A DNA stretch of 64,000 nt from assembly GCF_028389875.1 (NCBI RefSeq), contig NC_084672.1, positions 10,779,958 through 10,843,957 of the forward strand. The letters run 5' to 3'. The notes beneath the pieces are model-generated. The model worked only from the letters and a program-made list of their open reading frames with translations. It was not told where the DNA came from and searched no databases. A program made the position numbers and the translations under genes. Below, piece after piece: positions 25,601 to 40,600 of the stretch. Position 1 is the stretch's first letter. Every line of letters begins with the position of its first letter. This DNA is from Rhea pennata (Eukaryota; Chordata; Aves; Rheiformes; Rheidae).

Positions 25601-28600
25601 AAACATTCCTCAGAAATAAAGACCCATTCAAAAGCAAGGAAGAATTGATTTGCAGCACATCTTTCTTCTTAAACCATGTTACATTTGGTTGAGGAACACC
25701 TTTAAAATGCAAATAATTAAAATACTTACTGAATGAGATAAACCGTAGGTTTTATATTGCCAACTGCTACCATATCTAAGAACTGTAAGTTTCTTTGTCC
25801 TTTCACCAATACTGTAAGTTAAAATAACAACACTGCAGCTAAATGAGTACTTTTTCCACTCACAACAAAACTTCTCAGTTGTTAGCTCTATTAACAGTTC
25901 AGCATCCTGCAGAGATCAAAGGTTAAGCACTGTAGGGCAAGCTCATAGAACAGCTTTAAAAACTGCTGCCAGTTATTCAAAAGCAATGCAACGCAATCAT
26001 GCGTCTCTGTACCGAAAAAAGTGAGACTCAGCCCCAGGCTAGACCAACTCCCGTGGAGATCTGCACAGCATCTTTTCAGTGAACCTGCAGCCCAGAATAT
26101 ATGGAGTGAATAAATATTACATTCTGTGATTATTCTAACTAAAACAAAGCAGAAAAAGAAATTGAGGTGCAATGTTTCTCTTGAAGAAAAAGGATGTATT
26201 TATCACTGAATTTAAAAAATATATGGGGCCAATTTCTGCCCCCAAAGGAACCATGAAGACTTCTCCAGATAGCAGATGCCATTAAGACAAATTGTAGCAA
26301 CACTCTGTGAAGGAACAGAAAGAGCTATTAACAACTAAAGTAGGGGATTAGTTGTTTAACACTCCCTTATTGTGTTATAGAAAGCTATCATCTTTCCTAC
26401 TGTAAGTTGGAACTCTGAGAAATTCAGTATTTGCAGATAACTCATAATTCTAAATTTTAATCTATTAATGACTTTGGATTTTTAGTTTTAATTAGATTAT
26501 TTTTGAAAGAGCACAGTATTACCTCTGTGGGATGGCTTTGACTGCTGCTTCCCCCCCGCCATTCCCCCTCAAATATTTGCCTTTAAGAGGATATTTTGGA
26601 AGTTGGCAGATTGGCAAGTTGGATACTTAGTGCTTGCATGCTACTTGAGCTGCCGCAGCAGAAGTGCTCTTCCAAAGCTCCAAAATCCTAAATAAATCAC
26701 TCGGTAGTTCTGACGTATCTGGCACAATGACTAGCCACAGAGGTAAACAAATCAGCACGGGACAACTCAGAGTAATTAAAATGTCTTGCGCCTGAATTCT
26801 TTTTTCTTGTCTAAATACATCAGGTCACTGAAGACTATCAGAAGGGGATCCATGACAGGACCTCACCTGAACATGGGACACATGGAAATTTCAGCCATAT
26901 TGAATGCTAATTCGGTCTCCTTTCCTTACAGATCATCATAGGGTATTACTTTACAGATGATGTCTTCATGATGTGGAATAGCCTTTAGGAACAACTTTAA
27001 CATTTCAATCACTGGCTTAGCACTTTCAATGCACACCTCAAGTTTTTTTTCCTTTACTGTAATAAGAACCAGATATATTTTTTGGATTCTATTATTTCAC
27101 TGAAAGAAAAAGCTCCCCATGCCATTTTGTCTAGAAAGACAGTGGAGAGAAACTCTCCTGCATGATCACAGATTCTGTCCTGGACAATCTAGCAACTGTC
27201 CAGTGCTTTCATGCTTACAAGGTTACGTTTTACTGAATAAAACTGCACAAAACAAAGTGCAGATCTGCAGAGTGCATGAGGGTCCAAAAACGAGGCTGTC
27301 CTTCAAGTTTCCAGAAGAAGCTTTATAACACTTTGAAAATTCCTTTTGGAATTAGGAAGAGGTCTTGTTTTAAGGGTCTTTTTTTTCATTATATCCCAGC
27401 TTTCTGGCTGCAATATGTCATTCTCAGACACGTTTTTCCTTTACAGTGTATTTTCCATGGCCTTTCAGGGATCTATACTTACTGTACAGATGAGTTGAGG
27501 AGGTGTTGTGAGGATGCTGAGCAGTTTTAATCTAAGGCTTAGGTTTGCAGCCAGACTACCCTCAGTGGCACCAAAATCCTGCAGGCCAATTAGAGCCAAA
27601 AATAGGCCAGAAGCAGCAAAGTGGGATGGGACTGAGGTCAAAAGATTCAAAACTCAGTTTCCTCAAATCACAAAAACATTAAAATGTTTGGAAAGGTTCA
27701 AATTTAAGCTCTTGACCTGGGCCTCTGTCAAACTTCAGCTCAACCTCCTCCCTTGATACAGAGTCCTCACTCTGCTCTCAGCAAAGCATTCAGAAATGTA
27801 TCTCATTCCTGGGATTTAACTTAAAATATTTCTTCCTTCCAAACTTGGTCTGCATCCGAGAGTTTATCCCTGAAAAACTGCTGTGTCTCTACTCTTCTCG
27901 TGTGTCATTCAGAGACAAGTACAACCTTTTTAAAACCTGGACTGGAGCTCAGTTTGCAGAAGAAATCTGCAGAACAGCTTTGACTCTCATTTTAAGTTCA
28001 AAACTAGAGTATCTGTCACACACATCCTTAAGTCAAATTAAATTACTAACAAGTAATTCCTCCTTCTGCCTCAAGGACCTCCATACAATTCTCTTTGGGG
28101 TGCGAGTGGAGGGAAATCAAGCAGTACCACGCACACTAGAAAGTAAATCAGGCCATTTCTCAAGTGAATAAAATGAATAAACAAACAGGTCTAAGGAGCA
28201 GAAACGCGGACAGAGCTGTGCCTGGCAGTGCAGTAGCCAGTCCAATGGAAATGCACAATGAATCCACCTAAATTATCTTAAGGGTGCTGTCAGTTGCAGA
28301 AAAAGTAGAAAGAAAATCTATTTAAAAATTATTAGTTAAATCTATACATATACAAGACATAGCTGCGTGCTAGAAATAGGGGGCCTCTAAGCCGGTCTTT
28401 CAAGGGAACTCCAAATTGAAGAGCACAAAGGAGATACAAAGGCTTGAGTTGTGCATCCAGAGAGGCGCAGCACAGTATTGGGCCAGAAACAAGTTTTTAT
28501 TGTCTTCTACTGTCACATTCACTGATACACACCCAATAAATGGATTAAAGAAATAAAACAGACAGGAGAAGAATGTAGTCATCCCTTATAGCCCAGCTCC

Positions 28601-31600
28601 TTTGCATGCTTGGGTGAAGCAGTAGGTATGCTGCAAGTGCTCTGGGACAGCTTCAGCTTATCTGCATGTTTATGGGGCCAGTCAAAACTCCTTTTCTGCC
28701 ATAACTCTCACAAAAGACACTGAGTTCTTGGGCATACTGTCATTTTTGGAATTCCTATCAGGAGAAACTCTTACTGTTGGAAGATACTCAAGCAAAACTA
28801 TTTTTAGGTGTGCATTTACCTTTTTAACAGTCTCTGTGCTTACCGGTGCTTTGCTTAAAACCCCTTCTCATAACATAGCTCACATCGTAACCCCAACATG
28901 CAATTACCATTATTTATATGTTTCTGTAGCATAAGCTTCCATCAGCAGCTTTTCAATACTTTCCCTTTAGAAATTAGGCCCCACATTTACTACTCCTGAG
29001 ATAAGATTTGCTTCCCTGCTGGCATGCAGGGCTGTGCACTGAGTTAAATATCATCCATCAGCTCTTGTGAGAAAGAGGGCAAGGTACACAACTCTCACAT
29101 TCCTCTCGTGACAAGACTCTCAGTACTACTGTGAATAGCACTGATTTAGCTACACAAAAAACTGCAGGATATGTCAAAGCATGCCATTAAAATGCAAAAA
29201 AGCTGTTTTTCCTAGGCAAAACAGCTAAGGTCTAAAACTTGCTTTATCTTTATTATTCATGTCAATCAAGTCGTAAAAGTTTTATAAATATTAGGGTTTC
29301 TTTTCTGAAGAAAAATTAAGCTAAGTTAGAAGAGGCCAAACCATGCGATAAGTGTTTCCTTATACTATTATACTTAGGCTTAGAGGCATAAGCAGGACTT
29401 GATGGGTACTTCACCCTCTGCATAGGGCTGAATTTTACTGCAAATGCTTAACTCTCCTTTGCACAAAGACTGATTTACCCTGGGAATTTACATGGACAAA
29501 AGTAACATTCACTCCCTCTTCAATTACAGGATTGTGTAGAGAAGACCGGTTAGATAAGAAATATGTGTTCTGGATTTCTAAAAGAAATGTTTAACAGCTA
29601 ATTACATTGAATTTTAAAAACACTTCCTTCTCACTGCTATATTTTTCTGCCCCTGTTCTTCTGACTCAAACACATTTCTATTACTGTTGTTGTCCTTTCT
29701 GGGACAGTTTTAAAATGCATCTTTCCTTTTATCTTACTGTCCAAATTTAACACATCTACAAAAGCTTCTTCTGCAAAATGGCTTCTATCCATATGGGTCA
29801 GAAGACACCAAATAATTTTCGAATCAGTTCCTAGACCTTCTCTTCAGGGAAAAAAAAAAAAAAGTATATTTCCAGTGTGCAATCCTGGAAGGAAGTCATT
29901 CCCTATCTACATCCAAGAATATATTACTTTCAAGCAGAAAAGTTCCTGGTTTGATCCCCAGCCAGGTCAAAAAGAGAAGAGGTAAGAAATGGCTCACAGC
30001 CATCTGTCTTTGCCTCATACCCCACCTCCACTCAGATGCAGCTGAGGATGAGCCCAAAGGTATCTATTCACACAAACTGCCAGAGGTTCAGAAACCCTCA
30101 ATGCAATTTAGATCCCAGGGATTCAAACAGGAGATTCGTCACTGACTTCAGCAAGTAGCAGAATGAAACAGTCATATCCTATGGCTTCAAGTCAGGAAAG
30201 CACTTAAGCACATGATTAAATCCATCCCTATTAGACAATGTTATTAAATACACACGTAAAATTAGACATTACTATAATTGTGCTTCATGAACAAAGACGT
30301 GATACTGAACTGGGGCCTTATTAGCCTTAAAAAAACCCTTAAAAAAATCAGAATTTTGATCTTGCAATGGATCCAAATCCTGTGATGTTAAAAAGTTCTA
30401 CCACAGACCTAAGTAGCTATAAAACTTTTAAAATTAGTTTAATCTATTTTTCTGACCTCAAACACAGGTTATTTTCCACTAGCACTGGAGCAGCTCTAAA
30501 ATACTCAATGTTCCATGAAAAAAGTCATTTTCCACCATGAATGGCCCTGGGACAGAAAATGTTATGGAAAGAAAATCCAGCTCCGGATGGGACTGTGAAA
30601 CACATGCTTAAAAACTTTTTTTAAAAAAAAGAAAAGAAAAGGAAAAAAAAAAGAATCTGCACTGTAGGGTGCCCTTAAAATATTCAGTGTTCAAAAACAA
30701 ATTTCCTCCAACCTTGAAAGCCCTATGAAATATTACACACTATAAAAATCTTGGCCTACTAGCTAGTTGCTCTAAAACATTGGAAATGTCTTCAGAAATT
30801 TTCCCCCCAGCTTTGTAGAATCTCATAAAGTATCCTGTATTTCCCATTCAAGAGCAAGGCAGAACTGTGCTGGCAAAAATCACATTTTGCTACAGTTTTA
30901 GCAAAGTTTACCTAACTTTAGAGGCCAGCTTTGCATGTCATTTTTCAGAGGAAATGATTCTGGGTCAGTAGTGTATACAATGAACATCCTCTGAACGTTA
31001 CTTTTCCTACGCTCTCTAACATAGAATTAGCATAACTTACCATACAATTTCTTCAACTGATATATTTTCCTATTTTCTCCAGCAGAAATCACAAAATTCC
31101 TTTATATTTATGTGAATTATGCTTGAGCAAATCAACTCCCAGTGAACTTTAAAGAGCCTAGACTATGCTGTAGCGAAATTACCTGCACAAATCTTGCCAG
31201 CTTCACAGGGAATAGTAGACCTGAACTGAGAGCCGGCGGGAGACGTTTTGGCACTCGGCGAGATCCTCCAACCCGCCCCTGATCCTGCCTCCTTGTCCCC
31301 CAGTCTCTCAAAGCTATTCCCTCTGCCTCTTCCTCCCAGCCAGGCGACAGCCCCCCTTGCTAAGCAGGCACAGCAGCTGGCAGATTTTAGGTATATTTAC
31401 TGGTGTCTGGCAACGACCTCAAAGGGGCCCTACTCATCCCACCTTTGCTACAGCTCTGCCAGGTCCTCTTTAGCTCTCTGTCAGCTCAAAGAACCGCAGG
31501 AGTTTAGGGCTAAGATTTTTCAATAAAATGGCATTTAAGATTAGGCAACTCTGTTTAGATATCTATATAGGAGGGCTGAATCGAGTAAGACCTCAGAAAT

Positions 31601-34600
31601 AACTGCTAGGCTAAACTCTCTATCTCCAACATGGGTATGGCTGGTGAACCTCAGGGCAATCCCACAACTCACCAATATTATCGGAGACAGCTCTGCCCAG
31701 CCGGTTAGAAATCACACTTTCATTCAAATTGAATAGCCACGGCTATATCACCAAGGACCTAGACATTCATGGTCTTGGAGAAGACACATAATCAAGGACT
31801 TGAAGCAGATATATAATCCAGGACTTGGAAAATATAATTTTATCAGAAATTAAAAGAACTATACAGGAATTGCCATTCTTAATCAGACCTGAAGTCCATC
31901 TAATGCAGCATTGTGTGTCCAGTAATGGGCAGCTGGGGATGTGTAAGGAAAGAGCATTAAAATCACGGCATTTATGAACTGACCATTCCCCAGTGACTGC
32001 CTAAACCAGAGATGGCAATTGGACCATCATGCTTGTTATTTTTTCTTATGTTTCTCTTCTACCTTTTCTAGCACTGCTACATCCTTTTGAGAAGGGGTGA
32101 TCAGAACTGCAAACAAGATGCCCCGGGGGTTATACAATAGCCAAATTATACTTTTTCTTGTCAGTTCATCTGTCAGTAGCCCTGATTTCCCTTTACAGCC
32201 ACCACGCAGGAGGAAGCCAAGGTCCCCAGAGCACTAACCACCACAGCTCCACAAACCTTCCTTTGAGTGACAGTTCTTCCAAGTCCAGTCCATCACTATG
32301 TGCACATGTCTATATTTAAAGTTACTTTTTCTACCTGTACGTTTAGGCTGCACTTATCAACTCTGAATACTGTTTACCTCAATTTAACAATTAAATGCTA
32401 TTTGTGTGATCCTGCTGCAGCTCTTTGCATCTAACTTAAGATTTATTAGCATTTATTTTCCTTGACTTTTCACAGTTTTCGTTAAGTAACTGTTCAAATT
32501 TTGTTTCAGAACTTTCATAAATATATTGAAAATCTCGAATCCTGGAACAGTCTTGAGGCACCTTACTGGTAATTTTCCTCTGCTGAAAAATTCGACAACT
32601 TCTTCCTTCCATTTACTGCCTATTATTTAATCAGGTACTAACTAACAAAGTCACCTCTTCTTTTACACTGTGAGAGTTTTCTTCAGCTTTGCCTAGGGAC
32701 TCTCTAACAGCTTTTTGAAAACCCAAGCAGAGATGAAAGGAACACCCCCATACCTGCTGAGCGTTCCCAACCAGACTAATGGATTTCTGAAATTTTGCCT
32801 TTCCCTAACAAAATCCACATTAACGCCTCCTGAAATAGGAGTCTGACCTCTTTGTCAGTAAGGAAAGCTTGGAGAGAAGGGGAAGAACACAAACCAGAAA
32901 AGCAGCGGTGTGAGCAGTTACAATTCGTGGGTTTTTTTCCCCACAGGCGGCCCAGGCTACATGTACATTAGCAAGCCGGGAGGGCATCAGGGATGGGGTC
33001 GGGAAGAGAGAGAGCAGGTACGAAGGACCCAACACACGCGTGACGTGTTTGGGTGAGGGTCGCTCTGCACTGCTTGGCTCTAACCTGGCCCCTGGGACTC
33101 GCTGCCCATTCGCATTTGGAGGTAGTAGGTGCACTCCCAGGTGCACTGTTCAGTTTAGTTTCACGCAAAAGGGATTCAGTTTTCAGGCTCTGAGACTGTT
33201 GCAAGATACAAACTAAAGCGCAATTAAATGGGGTAAGATTTACTTCAAAGGTTTCACCTGATCCAAACTAAAACACCAACGGAGATGCTCTTATAGCAAG
33301 GAGAGGCTTAAGAACAAAAGATTTTTGCCATTATGAAGAGTATAAGCATACATCAACCCTTCCTCATGAAACAAAGCTGTACTTACCCCTATATATCTCA
33401 TTAATTATTTTTAGTGGCACATTAGAAAATCTAAAAGAAATTAAGATCCAGAATCCTATGTATTTAATTGCTATTTTTCTTCACTGAGATGACTTCTGAG
33501 GGGTTAAACATAGAAGACAAAGGACAGCATCAAAGTTGCATTTGGATCAGTGTGGGTAAATGAAGGAGCAGATGGAAAAATCAAACTGCTGATTTATCCA
33601 GACGTGCTTCAAGTTCCAGTACTGACAGCAAGGAGCAGGTCTATCTTTGTGAAATGTTTGCAGAAAGATGACTGCGATTCAACAGGCCTTGTATACCTCC
33701 CACCAAATTTTTATCGATGTTATTCTTAGAGAGCCAAAGTATGTTCATTAGTATGCAGAATTTGGATGAAGTTTTTACTCTTAAAAGTCTTTAATTCAAT
33801 ATATTTCAGAGATGAAATATAATGTGTATATAATATTATCTCAAATAAGTGTATTTCTTTTCCAGTCTCTCACCAGCAGGCGGCATACAATGCACATTTT
33901 ATAAGTATTTTTTTTTCTTTTTTCCTACTTCAACTAAGAACTCTCAAGGTTTCACAATAAATGGAGTCTGACAGTTTTAGTTTATTTTAGTAATAATCAC
34001 AAGAAGATCTTTTCTGCAAATACAATAAATGTTATCCAAGAGCAATTTGGAGCAATCAGTATTGATATTTATACCATGTGTGTTGATTGAAATGCTGCTG
34101 GCTGTAAGAATGGAATATGAATCTGTCGAGAACGTTATGAATATTTTCTATCATACACTCGTGTGGGACCTATAAAAGTTAATTTATTATAATTAGTGGA
34201 AATATATTTTTATTATAAATTAAAAAGAAAAGAGAGATATATGAAATAGGTTTCAGCAATTTAGTTGAAATAATTTTCTTAACTCTTGCCTTGATGTTCT
34301 GTTATTTATTAGGATACACTGCTCTATAGCGTATCTAAATATTGCTATCTAACTGTGAGTTTTAGGATATGTGAGAGAGTCTTTCAAAAGGACAAAAGAA
34401 ACCAAATTAGTAACAACAAAACAAGAAAAAAAACTTTGCTCAGCTGGCTAACTTTGCATGTAATATTAAACTTTCTTGTTTGATGGTTTTAACGTAAAGG
34501 ACATAAAGTGGCCTAACGAACCCAGAGCCCCTTAAGTGCAATACATTTGGGTCTCTTCTTGGCTATGAATAACTAAAGGCTGCATTGTACAGCCATTAGC

Positions 34601-37600
34601 TGGCCATTAGAGGAGGCTGAAAAGTAAATCTTTCCCTACAACATCACCTCCTCTCTACCTCTCACAATAGTCTTTGCCAGTTTGTTGGGTGGGCTGCTCC
34701 TGCTCCCAGCTCTTCCACTCATGATGTGCTCCTAAATGAACCATGACTTACCATTTTTGCATATATACACGATTTCCATATACATTTCAGAGAGAAAAAT
34801 CTTGAATAGAGTCTGCAGTGTTAGACACAAAATGCAGAACTCCAGAGGTAGATTTATTCATAAAGAAAACCATGATTTGAACAGCTATAAATAAGGATTA
34901 TAGGTTATTCAACCTACAGAAAAAAACCTCAGAAATCATTGCAGCCAAGAAGTTCAAAAGTAATTTAAGAATTCTGCTAGTGGCGTGGCACTAAGATTCT
35001 TCACGCACATAGAAACCACGTTCATTGGGAGGTTGTTCTTACGCACGATTGTTTGGTTGGCTAGCAAGAGTCCAACAGCTCAGATATGTCTGCTTGACAT
35101 CACTGGAAAATTTGCATGAGTAAGGTCTTTGCCAATGGATCCTGAATATAGATGTATCAAAACACGACGAACAGCATAGCCTTATAGAGCAATACTTTGC
35201 TTACAATAGGGAGAGAAGCTGTTATCTGAAGAGAAAACACACCCTCCTTTCTGCATATTCAGAGGACAGGGCAGTGAAGAAAAGGTGCTCTAGATCTAGT
35301 CCAGACCTCCCTGCCACTAAGAGAAGGAATCTCTCCTACAGCCACTTTGAAGTTACAGTCTTAACATCACTTAAGAGGTGGTCCCAACATCACCTACAGA
35401 CATAAGAGGTCCTCAGCTGGTCTACAGAGTCACATTACGTGGCTGTCTAATGGTATTTTTAATCAAAATATTCATTGTAAGGATTTACAGTGGGCTATTA
35501 CTCCAGAAAAATAGGAGACTATTACTGTAAATCAACATACCTAACGAAGAGAAAAAATGAGCAAAACCAGGACTCTAGCAGACTCAGGTCCCTGCTCACA
35601 GGAAGAGAACTTTTAGAGTACATCAAAACACTAATACTTTTTCTGACTCACTTTTTCAGAAATCAAGCTCTTGCACGTCCAACAATGTCACAACATGTTT
35701 TACCAGTATTCACAGCAAAGCTCTCATTTTACTACACAGCAAACTCTGACAAACATTTGCATCCCACCCTATTAGATAAACATATTAGCATAAAGTACTA
35801 TTAAGCTCAATCTTCTGGAACTAAAGTCAGTTGCATATTATTCTTGATGAAGGAAGGAAAACAGAAAAAGTGTGCTTACATCATTTCATAAGTTTTTATG
35901 CTTCTAGACTAAGTGAAATTTTAAAACATACAAGCTCTGTTTTATTCACAAACAGTAATACTTGCTTCCTTGGCAATGACAGGAAGTAAAGCAATTAGAT
36001 AAATCATTTTCTAAGTCAACACTGCTGTCTAAGCATAACTGAAATTTGGCTCACTAACATACACAGTTCTAAAGCACTTGGAAGTCTACAGTCCCATGTG
36101 AAAATACTAATTTATATTTAAAATTGCTAACTGCTCACCCATCCTAACAATATTAATATTAACAGTATGACGTTAACTCTCTGCTAAATCTGCGATGTAG
36201 GTCAGTTGTACATAGAGTTGCCAAACTATCATTGGAAAATATTACTTCATCAAAGAATTAGCCTTGGTACAACAGCAAATAGCAGAGCCACATGTCCTAA
36301 TGTATGTCAGCCTGGCGCCACTATTGTATGCAGAGCTATTTGCATGTGTACATTTCTATCACTATTTTGGGTTAATATCAACACCCTCTTTCTAAAATAT
36401 CCCCCCAGCAATACAAATGTAAATGGTACACAGACTTCTTGGACAATTCCAGTTGCAGTGTTCACTGTTTCTAGCTCTTTCACGCAACTGCTTCAATAAG
36501 GCATAAAAGGCTGACCTTCACTTCATTAAATATTTGGCAGAATATTACCACTGCGAATTAAATATTATGATTTAAACTTAAAAAACAGTAATGATGGGAT
36601 TAAAAGTAAAATACCTACCTTATCCATACAAAAAACTAGAAAATAAAAGGAAATGTTGAACTGCTTAAGACATGTAGCTTCTGATCAACCTAAGAGCTGC
36701 TCCACAGATGTTGAGCTAGACAATATCTACAGACTCTCGCGGCTCGGCACTTCTCTTTGTTTCCTTACTGCAGCTGCAGACTGATGGCTCTAAAAGGTAA
36801 GTTTACTTCACTGTCAGGTTTAAAGTTCTATTAAGTTGTGGCTGGAGATTTCATTTTCAGTTTTAACAATAGTCTAGACATATGTGCATCTCAAATAGGG
36901 ATAAGGAAAGTTCTCTGATGAGCAAGTCAGCTGGCTGTGCTTGCTATTGCAGCAAGATAATCATTCGCTTTGGTGGGCTTTACGCTCCACAGCGGAGCCT
37001 CTGGAAAGAAAAGTACTTTTAAAGGACAGCCTGTTTGAACACATACACGTGTGTATAAATTAAAGTGACAGACAGAAGAAAAATGGGGCTCGTGAGGTGA
37101 CATGGCTAATAAAAATGACTAATGATTAATGATTCACTGCTTTTGCTGGCTACTTTTTTCAAGGCATACGGTAAACTTCATATTCCAAAATTACAAGGAA
37201 TGTCAGTAGAGTTCTTGCTTACCTTTTACTGGACATTCAACCACAATATTTGCTCCAACTCTTGCCATGATCGTACCTCCGACAACTACAGAAAGATCGC
37301 TGGCTTCCCGATTTGTAACGTTTAAGAAGGAGGAGAAAATGACAGGAACCTCTTTAAATTAAAAGAAAGGAATAATCAGATTTAAGAGCTTTTTTTGGCT
37401 TTTAAATACAGACCATGTGTTTAAGTTCGTTATGTTTGAAACAGAATTCAGTCTGCAAAGAAGTAGCCAGAAAATGCAGGTGGGTTAAACAGACTCTGTT
37501 CACACCTGCTTGGTTTTAGAGCAACAACAAGGTCTTTCTGCTACCTCTTAACTTGGGCAGAATTGCATGGATTGCCAATCATTTCACATTGCAGTGGGGT

Positions 37601-40600
37601 TGGGTGCTTGAATGAAAAAATACATGCCTGATCCCACGCATGCCACAGTCTTACCTGCCCGTAACAGCAAAGATGTTTCCATATCAAAACCAAAGTCATT
37701 AGCAAACAGGCATCCATAGGTACCAAGTTCCCTCCGAGTAGGATTCTGAATCTGCACTTTTCCAATGGTGTCTAGGATAACCCTTCAAGAAAAGACAAGG
37801 GTTACTGTCCTGGGAGAGGCCCAGCTGTAATGGGTCTTCTTACAAGGGTTTACAGGTAGAGCAGCAAAACTGCTTTTTAGGTGTTTACTAATCTAGACCA
37901 GTGCATGGAATAACCATCTGTCTGCTCTTTGGTGGTGAGGGGGAAGCAATAAGGATTCACATACAGAAGGATCTTTCAGAAAAGTCCTTTTCCCCAAAAA
38001 CTGTGTCCTATTTGCAGCACTTTGGAGTACAGTTAGTTTGCTACTATAAACCAGAATCCCCCGGGAACAACAGTGTGAAGAAATCAGACTATCACAATTA
38101 AAGGTGTTGGCAAAAGATTCGTTTCTCCAGAGCAAGATTGATTTTCAGCAGGATTAGAGAATTTGCAAATGTAAGAGCTAATCTGACTTCCAATTAGTGT
38201 AGTTCGAGATTTTTTGTTGTTACTATTAAACCTTGCCTAACTTGCCTGCCATCTCAGTGGCAGGACAAGAGAGAGCATCGCCGGCTGGGGAAGAGGCTGA
38301 AAACAGCACCCTGGATGTGTCGTGCTTTTCTCCCTTGTTACTTTTCTCAGGCATAGACTAGTTATGTCCAAAAAAAACTGTGGATCTGGCATTCTCCCAC
38401 ACTGAGTACATATACAAAAGAAAGAGATATACAAAAACATATTAAAAATACATGATCCCCAACAAAACAAGCCTTCTCATGCATGAAGAACACACAGCCT
38501 TCTTTCACAAACTTAACAGATACACAAAATGGTCATCTCCTCGCATTTTTTCAGATGTAATATTATTCGTGTCATTGGCTTTTGCGCAGGTATATATATA
38601 AAAATATATATAAATATATATATGCGTGTGTGTGCATAAGAAGTGTTACTGCAAAAAATGTAGGAAAAGGAAAACTACTTGCCAAAATAGCCCTGAAGTG
38701 CAAGAATGCCAATCTGGGCTAAAATGAAGGCAATTTATGAAAGTAAGCACTAGGAATCAAAAAGATACTCAAAAATAAACAAAATATCATCCCCTCCCCA
38801 AAAATGAAAATATCAGTTGCAAGAAATCAATGGGAAATTACATGTAGTTCACAAAATAAACACAACTAGTAGGAGCTACATGTTTCTAAAAATATTTTCA
38901 CTTTTAGAAGTGGCTTAGTTTTGCTGTCTTTGCTTTAATTGATAGCTCTGCAGAAATATATTTTTCTTGGCAGTGGGGTTAATCAGTTAAGTATGTTGAG
39001 AAATATCCAAAAATGCCTTTATCATTTTAGAATCATTTTTTTCATTACTCAAGAGCGAGCTATAATCCCAAGAGGCTCACACACAAAGTTAATGTTAATC
39101 TTATCAGGTGAGCTTCTACGTTATCAGCACTGAAGTAAAAGTCAGTCTCTTTGCTTAGTTTTGAGCAAATATCTGAATATCACACAGTCTTGCTCTACTT
39201 TTCTTCAGGTATAGCTGAGGTAGTAACATAGGTCCTTTGCTATTTTAGTATTTCACCTACTTCAACAGAAATGTCTGGAAGTTAAGAAGTATTAAAAAGC
39301 CATAAAAATTCATTTTTGCTTTTTAAATTGAAGTTGTGCAGCTACAGGTATACTTAGAAATTATCCTCTTTTTTAAGGATGGTGAAGTTACCAATGGCAT
39401 TTTCTTTCTATAAAAAGAGGAGTAAGTAAGATTGATTTTTATCTCTAGCATAGTAGAAGTTTTTAATGATCTCACTATATGTGGTATATGAAACAAAACA
39501 AATCCAATAGGCAATATACCTTGCTCATATCAGGTAATAAACAAATTCATATCAAATTAAATTATATTAATTACCTGATATGAGCAAGGTGGACCACAAA
39601 ATACACACTTAGGCTATCCAGAGCATTTCACTTAATGCAAAGATCACTCTTTCCATGTAATAATGTGGAAATGGCTGTATACTTGGACATTGGTAGAGCA
39701 AAACAACGTGGCAGACATTTGAAACAAAAATAAAATTATTTAAATAAAAAGATGGAAGGCAGTGTTCACACATACGTCATTCTTGCAACTGTATGTGTTC
39801 TAATATTGCACAGCAGGGTGGATTTTAACAGTTGTTGGTGACATAATAAGTCATTTAAAAATAAAGGAAAACATATTTACTTACTTGTCAGAGGATTTTA
39901 ATGTCTCACCATCTTTTGTCCAAGTATATTTCCCTTCACTAGTACCAGCTGTTTCACACAGTAGATTGACAGTACGAGTACTCTTGGTCAGAAAAACTGT
40001 ATTTCCAATTCGTACTGTTACTGTTCTGTTAAAGGAAACTCCAGGAATTTGCTTTTGCCTCATAATAACCGGAATCTTCTGGTCAAACATTAACTTATTG
40101 ACAGGTTTTGTGCTGAAACGTTCTGATTCATTTGGAAATTTGCCTGCGAGTTTTGTGGCAAATTTCTCATCCTGGGCCCCCTGCCATTTTTCGGTGGTTG
40201 GCTGTGGAGGCCTGGCTAATTCAGCAACTAATTGATAAATGAGCTGGGACGCCAGGTCATCAGTGACTTCTCCAGTTTCAATGAGTTGACTCATGTTCCT
40301 TATCAGCTCTTCAAACTGCACCGTGTCCATGCTGTAGGCGCCTTGAAGAACCGCTGCTTCCAGCCGTCTGTTCTTGAATTCACGAGAGCTGAATTCTTCT
40401 GCTGAATTGCTCCCAAAGGTTTCAAGATTTCTCAGAAACGGTTGGTCATTTACTTGCCTGTCACCCAGATAGAGCTCGTTCTTCTTACTCCACATTTGCC
40501 ACATTTTGCTCATTTTATGCCACTTGGCTCCAAAGCTGTTAGCCTCATTGTGGTCTGCATTACCGTTCTCACTGGCATATTTTCTAAGGTTTGGTGGCTC

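Larger units (their letters stand above)
37783..39884 (-). other. ADAMTSL3 intron with AT/GT repeat and hairpin
   Basis: A 2.1-kb AT-rich intron. It holds an AT/GT microsatellite (38590-38635) and the perfect inverted repeat at 39518-39590. No coding signal is seen. Confidence 0.6.
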
